DNA from: an uncultured Eubacterium sp.
GTDB taxonomy: Bacteria > Bacillota > Clostridia > Lachnospirales > Lachnospiraceae
Length of the DNA: 38,983 nt
Assembly (NCBI GenBank): GCA_900545725.1
Contig: URAI01000012.1
Location: 1 to 38,983, forward strand
Direction of reading: 5' to 3'
Shown: piece by piece, positions 34,011 through 38,983 of the stretch
How positions within the stretch are numbered: the stretch's first letter is position 1
How the letters are laid out: the number at the start of each line of letters is the position of its first letter
The notes under the pieces: generated by a model
Database searches by the model: none
Told to the model about the DNA's origin: nothing
Seen by the model: only the letters and a program-made list of their open reading frames with translations
Made by a program: the position numbers and the translations under genes

Positions 34011-35432
34011 TTAAAAGTGAAGACTGCGTTTACTGCTAGAACGGTGGTATTGTTTAACATTTCTTCTGACTAATGTAAATATTACAACGGCAATTATAGC
34101 AATAATAACGATAAATATCCATATGTTTATTGAAATACATTTCTTTTGTGACAGGTTCTTATCATTGCTTTCATTGCTAAGATAAGGAAGCTTGCTGTCT
34201 GCATGGTTATTTGCATCTGATGAAAGTGTCAGTGTGGTTGAACCGACTATATTATCAGACAGCGTGAAGTTGATATTTGTTGTAAATGAATTATTATCTG
34301 TGGTTATATTACTGTCATCTGCAACCTTAAGCTTAATATCACCGGCAGAAGATGTCAGAGGTATAGTAAGTGTTGAGGCATTAAGATTAGATGAAAGTGA
34401 ATACTTACCAAATACATCTGACATATAGTAGTTGGAATTACTAAAAAGTGAGCTTATGGCTTCTCCCGAAACTGTTATTTTCTGGAAGTTATCAAAGCCC
34501 CAGTCAAATAAAGTTCTCGTATCTATAAATCTTTCGTTATCTCCTGATTTAAAACATACGCATATAAGACGCATATTGTCTTTTTCGGCAAATGTAACAA
34601 GTGTACATCCTGATTCATCAGTATATCCTGTTTTACCACCTTTACAGTATTCATAGTAATAAGGGCGGCCGGCAAGCATCTGGTGACGGTGTTTAAATGT
34701 ACGGTTGGTGCCTGTAAGATTAGTAGGTCCAATAGTATAAGAGGTTGGAGTAGAATCAATACTTACAAATGTCGAATTATTATAGCAGCCTTTCGCAATC
34801 ATAGCCATATCATAGGCAGTCGTATAATGGTCGGGATTATAAAGACCACTGGCGTTGGCAAAATGTGAGTTATTGGCACCAAGTTCTTTTGCTCTCTTAT
34901 TCATCATATCTGTAAAGTCAGAAAGAGAACCGGCAACATGTTCTGCAAGTCCATAAGCTATCTCATTTGCTGAATATAATAAAAGTCCGTATAAGGACTG
35001 CTCAACAGTATATTGTTCCCCGGCTTTTGTACCTAAGCTGGCATCCTCCCAGGTTACAGAATTAGCGGCGGCGGATGAAAATGTTACAATATCATCCATG
35101 CGGCTGTTTTCTATGGTAAGAAGTCCTGTAAGAATCTTGGTTGTGCTTGCCGGATAACATTTTTCATACGCATCCTTCTGATAGAGAATTGCACCGGTAT
35201 CAGCGTCAATAAGTATAGCACTGCCTGAGACTATTGAAGGGGCTTCAGGCCATATATTAGAATTATTATTGTTATTGTTATTGTTATTGTTGTTAGCAGC
35301 CGCAGCCGTGGCTGTCTGACCGGAAGACATAGCAGCGGCATAAGCAGTCTGTGTCAAAGCCGGTGAGATAACCGTAAGGCTTGTTATAATTAATGAAAGA
35401 GATATTATCTTTCTTATAAATTTATTTTTCAT
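34011..35432 (-). CDS. D-alanyl-D-alanine carboxypeptidase (PBP5-type, S11)
   Basis: This 473-residue secreted, membrane-tethered enzyme trims the terminal D-Ala from peptidoglycan stem peptides. A signal peptide ends near AYA-A at ~33. A poly-Asn run (about 47-59, encoded by AAT/AAC repeats) links to the peptidase S11 domain with SxxK at Ser96-Lys99 (PASTTK), SxN at 154-156 (SAN) and KTG at 267-269. A C-terminal domain follows, then a TM near 436-458 and a basic cytoplasmic tail, a type I anchor rather than the amphipathic helix of E. coli PBP5. The start at 35432 follows GAGG; the ATG at 35444 would fall inside the repeat module. Its leader carries the same hairpin module as parB. Confidence 0.93.
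   Translation of the reverse strand: MKNKFIRKIISLSLIITSLTVISPALTQTAYAAAMSSGQTATAAAANNNNNNNNNNNSNIWPEAPSIVSGSAILIDADTGAILYQKDAYEKCYPASTTKILTGLLTIENSRMDDIVTFSSAAANSVTWEDASLGTKAGEQYTVEQSLYGLLLYSANEIAYGLAEHVAGSLSDFTDMMNKRAKELGANNSHFANASGLYNPDHYTTAYDMAMIAKGCYNNSTFVSIDSTPTSYTIGPTNLTGTNRTFKHRHQMLAGRPYYYEYCKGGKTGYTDESGCTLVTFAEKDNMRLICVCFKSGDNERFIDTRTLFDWGFDNFQKITVSGEAISSLFSNSNYYMSDVFGKYSLSSNLNASTLTIPLTSSAGDIKLKVADDSNITTDNNSFTTNINFTLSDNIVGSTTLTLSSDANNHADSKLPYLSNESNDKNLSQKKCISINIWIFIVIIAIIAVVIFTLVRRNVKQYHRSSSKRSLHF
35262..35297. repeat. Trinucleotide microsatellite in dacA-type gene
   Basis: ATT/GTT repeats on the plus strand encode the poly-Asn run of the carboxypeptidase. The repeat is in frame, so length changes would vary the linker without breaking the gene. 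Confidence 0.8.
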
Positions 35433-35440
35433 ATTAATCC

Positions 35441-35543
35441 TCATTTCTGAGCAGCATTGTTGCGAAGAGGCGAAGAAAAATTCGCACAGGCGATTTTTCT
35501 TCTGCCATCAATGGCTATTTGTTCTGCTCAGAAACAAATAGCC
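35441..35543 (-). repeat. Multi-hairpin leader module upstream of dacA-type gene
   Basis: The reverse complement aligns along its length with 5732-5837. Shared parts are CTATTTGTT...AACAAATAG, ATGGCAGAAGAAAAAT, GCGAATTTTTCTTCGCCTC and TTCGCAACA, then GCTCAGAAATGA. It ends in the GAGG that serves as the ribosome binding site, 8 nt before the gene. It lacks the first (GTGTAAAAATAA) hairpin found after parA. Confidence 0.8.
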
Positions 35544-35627
35544 TAATCTCCAGTTCTTAGTCACTTTTGTTACATTTATAAATATAATGCCGGGGTCAAA
35601 ATCCACCGGCTATGATGTCATAAATAT

Positions 35628-35679
35628 ATTATTCTTATTAGAATTATTATTTAGAATTATTCTTATTAGAATTATTATT
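35628..35679. repeat. 24-bp direct repeat pair
   Basis: ATTATTCTTATTAGAATTAT plus TATT occurs exactly at 35628-35651 and 35656-35679, a 28-bp period. AT-only apart from C and G at fixed positions. Confidence 0.85.
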
Positions 35680-35801
35680 ATTAAATTTATGAAATTGCAC
35701 ATATATTTTACATTAATGAAATAGTGCTGTAAAGATTTAATTATGAAATTCTGTAATTACTGCCTTGCATGATATTGTAAATATATATATAATCATATAG
35801 A

Positions 35802-35831
35802 TTGACTATTATTTATCAGATTAAGTATTAA
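35802..35831 (+). promoter_or_regulatory. trmB promoter
   Basis: TTGACT (35802-35807) and TATTAA (35826-35831) are spaced 18 bp, 27 bp before the chosen start codon. Confidence 0.6.
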
Positions 35832-35857
35832 CATTGAATTTAAGAATGGAGATTTAT

Positions 35858-36496
35858 ATGAGATTAAGAAACGTTCCCGGAGCAAGAGAGGTTATGGTTG
35901 AAAACCAGTATGTATTTACTGAACCGGAAGGAATGAAAGGCACATGGAGTGAGGTGTTTAATAATGATAATCCTGTGCGTATCGAGATTGGAATGGGTAA
36001 GGGAAGGTTTGTATCTACACTTGCACAGTTGAATCCTGATATTAATTATGTAGGAATTGAAAAGTATTCCAGCGTGCTCTTAAGGGCAGTTGAGAAGCAG
36101 GATGAGCTTAACCTTCCCAATCTGAGATTTATAAGAATGGATGCAGAGGCGATAACCGAGGTGTTTGATAGGGGAGAGGTAGACAGAATATATCTTAATT
36201 TTTCAGATCCATGGCCTAAGGACAGACATGCCAAGAGAAGACTTACGTCAAGACAATTCTTTGAAAGATACAATATTATACTTAAAAAAGACGGACAGGT
36301 TGAGTTTAAGACGGATAACAGACCACTTTTTGACTTTTCGGTAGAAGAGGTAAAAGAGGCAGGCTGGCAGCTTCGTGCTGTTACATATGACCTTCATAAT
36401 GATGCAAAGTTATGTGAAGGTAATGTGATGACAGAATATGAAGAGAGATTTTCTGCGGCAGGCAATCCGATATGTAAGCTTATTGCTGTAAGATAA
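35858..36496 (+). CDS. trmB: tRNA (guanine-N7-)-methyltransferase
   Basis: This 212-residue SAM-dependent enzyme makes m7G46 in the variable loop of many tRNAs. The N-terminus MRLRNVPGARE is typical. The SAM-binding motif I region is IEIGMGKGRFV, followed by YVGIEKYSSVLLRAVEK, the family signature FSDPWPKDRHAKRRLTS, and EFKTDNRPLFDFS. The C-terminal TEYEERF completes the tRNA-binding set. The start at 35858 has GGAG upstream; the ATGs at 35834 and 35846 would extend it without support. It is divergent from the carboxypeptidase gene. Confidence 0.96.
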   Translation: MRLRNVPGAREVMVENQYVFTEPEGMKGTWSEVFNNDNPVRIEIGMGKGRFVSTLAQLNPDINYVGIEKYSSVLLRAVEKQDELNLPNLRFIRMDAEAITEVFDRGEVDRIYLNFSDPWPKDRHAKRRLTSRQFFERYNIILKKDGQVEFKTDNRPLFDFSVEEVKEAGWQLRAVTYDLHNDAKLCEGNVMTEYEERFSAAGNPICKLIAVR

Positions 36497-36548
36497 CAGT
36501 AACATTTTGATATGGATGACATATTTATAAAATAAAAAGAGAATATAT

Positions 36549-36701
36549 ATGAGATGGAGAAGGTGTTGTTGCAGATGTAACAGGCTTATGTGTGAGATGT
36601 ATTACAGGAAATCATGGAACAGAAGATTTGTCAATTTTTGCAGGGCGTGGGATGAAGTAATGCATATAATATGCGTAAGATATGATAAATGCGATAGATA
36701 A
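36549..36701 (+). CDS. Possible 50-residue Cys/Arg-rich small protein
   Basis: ATG at 36549 opens a 50-codon frame starting MRWRRCCCRCNRLM, with Cys at 6, 7, 8, 10, 15, 31, 42 and 48 and many Arg. AAAGAGA lies about 8 bases upstream. It is not recognised. The rare composition could mean a metal-binding or secreted peptide, but in an intergenic region this length can occur by chance. Confidence 0.2.
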   Translation: MRWRRCCCRCNRLMCEMYYRKSWNRRFVNFCRAWDEVMHIICVRYDKCDR

Positions 36702-36721
36702 AAACAGTCCTGCCGGTTTTT

Positions 36722-36791
36722 TATATCAGTGGCGCTGCAATTCCCGCACAGCGTATATCTCAGTCGGAGACTGAACACCGGCTGAGATATA
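36722..36791 (-). repeat. Dispersed hairpin repeat family 2, copy 3
   Basis: On the minus strand TATATCTCAG (complement of 36782-36791) pairs with CTGAGATATA (complement of 36754-36763), followed by CGCTGTGCGGGAATTGCAGC and GCCACTGATATA. It matches copies 1 and 2 and lies just past the stop of the transporter gene. Confidence 0.55.
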
Positions 36792-36803
36792 TTTTACTTT
36801 ATA

Positions 36804-38105
36804 TTACATTTCATCGGGTGAATCATATGGCGTTACGGTAACATCCTTTTTCTTTAAGAAATGGTCAACTATTATATTAAGTATATATCCGATTACGGCG
36901 ACTACAGGAACACCGAGGAACATTCCAAGCACACCACATAAGCTTCCACCTACAGTAATTGCAAATATTACCCATAAAGGTCTAAGACCGGTGCTTTCAC
37001 CAAGAATCTTAGGACCTAGGAATAATCCGTCAAACTGTTGTAATACAAGTATAAGTATCGCAAAAAATACAACCTGTATAGGATTGACAATGAGGATTAT
37101 AATGCCGCCTATAATACCGCCAATGTATGGTCCAAAGTATGGAATCATATTGGTAATTCCGACGATAACACTGATAAGCATTGCGTATGGGAACTTAAAT
37201 ATAAGCATTGCAAAGAAGCAGATTATTCCTATAATAAGTGAATCAATTGCTTTTCCGATGATGAAACCGGAAAATATATTGGCGCTTTCCCTTGCAATAT
37301 TTCTTGCTGTATCGGCTGTTTTAACAGGAACAATAGAATAAAGAAGTCTTTTGCCATGGTAAAACAGGTTCTTATGGTCGGATATCATATATACAGATAC
37401 CATTATTGAAATAATAAAATTAACCAGACCCTTTACAATTGCCATAGATGTTGTAAATATAACAGGAAGCAGGCTGCTCATCATTCCGGTAATATAATTA
37501 GTAATAAGAGGCAGTGCTGATTCTATCTTGTTATTGATATAGTCATAGTCAAGAAATGTAACATCGGGATAGCGTTGTTCAAGGTTTTTGATAAAGTCAA
37601 GTGCATTGTTATACCATACCGGAAGACGGTTGGCAATTTCGCTAAGACTGCTGTATATCTGTGGAACTATGAACACAAGAAGAATGGTAATAATTCCAAG
37701 CGTAATTATATAAGTACATAAAACAGATAACATCTTGGCAGCTTTCTGTGATTTGATGTTAAGCCTGCCTGTAAATATCTTTCTGTAAAAGAACTTTACA
37801 GCAGGATATAATACAAATGCTATAAAGGCTCCGACAATAAATGGTGAAATAGTATTGATTGCGCTGCTTATAAAGCTGAGTGTAGTATTCATATTACCAA
37901 TAAATTTAAAAATAAGTATAGAGAAGAATACAAATGCAAGGCAGTAGACCATGATTGTAAAATACCGGCTGTTAGCTCTGAATCGGTTCTTATTAATATC
38001 CGGTTTAATACGGTATTTATCATCCGGTGAACCAGTGGAGGAAGTACTGCTTTTGATATTTTCGTTATTTTGTGTTGAGTAAGTATCATTAGAAGAATTG
38101 TCCAT
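36804..38105 (-). CDS. AI-2E family transporter (PerM/YdiK-like)
   Basis: This 433-residue polytopic protein has a polar N-terminal ~48 residues, TM pairs near 50-70 and 80-105, a further TM near 125-155, an amphipathic stretch (QIYSSLSEIANRLPVWYNN), then a hydrophobic C-terminal half containing the family signature VGITNMIPYFGPYIGGIIGG and ending in GGSLCGVLGMFLGVPVVAVIGY. Family members are annotated as AI-2 exporters, Na+/H+ antiporters or permeases, so the substrate here is not known. The start follows GAGG. It is monocistronic and divergent from the odd gene at the right edge. Confidence 0.9.
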   Translation of the reverse strand: MDNSSNDTYSTQNNENIKSSTSSTGSPDDKYRIKPDINKNRFRANSRYFTIMVYCLAFVFFSILIFKFIGNMNTTLSFISSAINTISPFIVGAFIAFVLYPAVKFFYRKIFTGRLNIKSQKAAKMLSVLCTYIITLGIITILLVFIVPQIYSSLSEIANRLPVWYNNALDFIKNLEQRYPDVTFLDYDYINNKIESALPLITNYITGMMSSLLPVIFTTSMAIVKGLVNFIISIMVSVYMISDHKNLFYHGKRLLYSIVPVKTADTARNIARESANIFSGFIIGKAIDSLIIGIICFFAMLIFKFPYAMLISVIVGITNMIPYFGPYIGGIIGGIIILIVNPIQVVFFAILILVLQQFDGLFLGPKILGESTGLRPLWVIFAITVGGSLCGVLGMFLGVPVVAVIGYILNIIVDHFLKKKDVTVTPYDSPDEM

Positions 38106-38202
38106 ATATAACCTCGTTTCTTAAAATATCATTGTTTAAAAATATAGTTTTACCATATACGATAGTATGGATACTGGCTGATGATGGATATAACAGCTTA
38201 TA

Positions 38203-38230
38203 TTATATTAATTTTATTATATTAATTTTA
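38203..38230. repeat. 14-bp perfect tandem duplication at composition change
   Basis: TTATATTAATTTTA occurs twice without a gap (38203-38216, 38217-38230). Codon and base use change to the right of it. Confidence 0.8.
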
Positions 38231-38244
38231 TTATTTTGATGTTG

Positions 38245-38253
38245 TGGTATAAT
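38245..38253 (+). promoter_or_regulatory. Extended -10 promoter of right-edge gene
   Basis: TGGTATAAT (38245-38253) is a perfect extended -10. A strong AAGGAGTGATC ribosome binding site follows, so the gene looks intact at its 5' end. Confidence 0.65.
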
Positions 38254-38273
38254 GATTTAAAGGAGTGATCATT

Positions 38274-38983
38274 ATGGAATTACTATTTGTATTTGCATTG
38301 CTGCTCATTATTCTTTATTACTTTTATAAGAAAAAACCTAAAAATCATTATCCTGTTATTCAATATCAAGATCATAAAAAACATGTATTAAATTATAAAA
38401 AAATACAAACAATGAATACACCTATTAAAGATTTACAATATGTTTATTATTTATTATCATTAATTGATGAATTACCACAAGATAAATCAATCCTTATCTA
38501 TTTATTATTAAAAAAATGGAATGAACAAAAAGATATTTCTTTAGAAGAAAAAGACTATGAACTAAGTATTCATTTTCTTAAAACATATACAAATAATAGA
38601 GCAGAAGATCAATTATTCCAAATGTTATATGCTATTTCTATTGATCAAATTGTTGATGATAAAACACTACGTATTTGGGTAGAAAATGATTTTGAAAAAA
38701 TAATAAAATGGGAAAATGATTACTTAAAAGATATGAAAAATAAATTAAGACAAGAACATCATTTTGTAGATGATTGTTATAGTTTAGATATTTATGAAGA
38801 TTTAAAGAGATTATTAGGTTATGAAAAGTATTTAGATGGTTATAAAGAAATTGAAACAGAAGAAGAAATGAAGTATGCATTGTTATTTGGATTAAAGGAA
38901 TGTCCTTATCCAATGTATTCGTGTTTTGTTATGCAAAGTATCGAAACTGACCATGGTGTATCGAGAGGATCAGGATTATACTG
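38274..38983 (+). CDS. Unrecognised protein, 3'-truncated by window, foreign codon use
   Basis: 236 complete codons are present before the window ends. An N-terminal hydrophobic segment (about residues 3-18, LLFVFALLLIILYYFY) is followed by a Lys/Glu/Tyr-rich, mostly helical region. I recognise no family. All eleven Gln codons are CAA, whereas genes to the left use CAG almost exclusively, and the gene has far more AT-ending codons than its neighbours. It has its own extended -10 promoter and a strong AAGGAG site. Either a gene acquired from a more AT-rich Bacillota relative (Erysipelotrichia-like composition would fit) or sequence joined by misassembly. Confidence 0.8.
   Translation, partial: MELLFVFALLLIILYYFYKKKPKNHYPVIQYQDHKKHVLNYKKIQTMNTPIKDLQYVYYLLSLIDELPQDKSILIYLLLKKWNEQKDISLEEKDYELSIHFLKTYTNNRAEDQLFQMLYAISIDQIVDDKTLRIWVENDFEKIIKWENDYLKDMKNKLRQEHHFVDDCYSLDIYEDLKRLLGYEKYLDGYKEIETEEEMKYALLFGLKECPYPMYSCFVMQSIETDHGVSRGSGLY

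Larger units (their letters stand above)
35433..35857. other. Intergenic region between divergent dacA-type gene and trmB
   Basis: It contains the hairpin module (35441-35543), a pair of 24-bp direct repeats (35628-35651 and 35656-35679) and the trmB promoter. No coding sequence is seen. Confidence 0.7.
36497..36803. other. Intergenic region after trmB
   Basis: This gap between convergent trmB and the AI-2E transporter gene holds a possible 50-codon Cys-rich ORF and a copy of dispersed repeat family 2. A U-tract like CGGTTTTTTAT lies at 36716-36724 without a clean stem. Confidence 0.5.

Noticed and set aside
36709..36724. GGCAGGAC on the minus strand, echoing the AGGAC hairpin loops of the left-edge element
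   Set aside because: It is an eight-base match not placed in a hairpin loop, so probably chance.

Overview
The window looks like an origin-proximal piece of a motile, low-GC Lachnospiraceae chromosome (Bacillota, Clostridia). The evidence is AT-rich DNA with a strong CAG preference for Gln, two exact parS sites beside parA-parB, a DUF4446 gene and serS downstream of them, a DUF3881 gene, a bifunctional AdhE, glgB, and a flagellin/fliS pair. I cannot fix the genus. Lachnospira, Roseburia or Butyrivibrio relatives would all fit.

Layout. 1-1135 has no gene. It holds two nested-repeat structures: a roughly 0.8 kb imperfect palindrome built from degenerate ~57-bp repeats, then a ~247-bp long-inverted-repeat element with two hairpins at its tip. 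1136-4339: an alpha/beta hydrolase (minus), then a DegS/DegU-like cytoplasmic kinase and its LuxR-type regulator. 4448-8777: parS x2, parA, parB, DUF4446, serS. 8963-15360 (minus): an ECF sigma factor with its membrane anti-sigma partner, an aminoglycoside-phosphotransferase-fold kinase, and adhE under a promoter bracketed by two Rex-like operators. 15680-23921: an HD-GYP phosphodiesterase, DUF3881, a chemoreceptor, an orphan IS200/IS605-type right end (omegaRNA-like), tRNA-Arg(CCT) and a two-receiver hybrid kinase. 24074-28244: a DEDDh exonuclease, an MraY-like transferase (minus) and glycogen branching enzyme. 28336-33867: a 1086-residue protein with a FliK-like C-terminus, flagellin under a sigma-28 type promoter, and FliS. 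34011-38105: DacA, TrmB and an AI-2E family transporter. The last ~0.7 kb (from about 38203) carries a truncated gene with completely different codon use, so it is either a recent acquisition or an assembly join.

How it works together. One theme is signalling and motility: two-component systems, c-di-GMP turnover, a chemoreceptor, flagellin and its chaperone. The other is housekeeping near the origin: segregation, tRNA charging and modification, wall synthesis, glycogen and ethanol fermentation. The most unusual material is non-coding. A multi-hairpin leader module precedes parA, parB and dacA and supplies sequence up to their ribosome binding sites. A second dispersed hairpin family occurs three times. 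The palindromic repeat complex sits at the left edge. No defence system, prophage or CRISPR array is visible.
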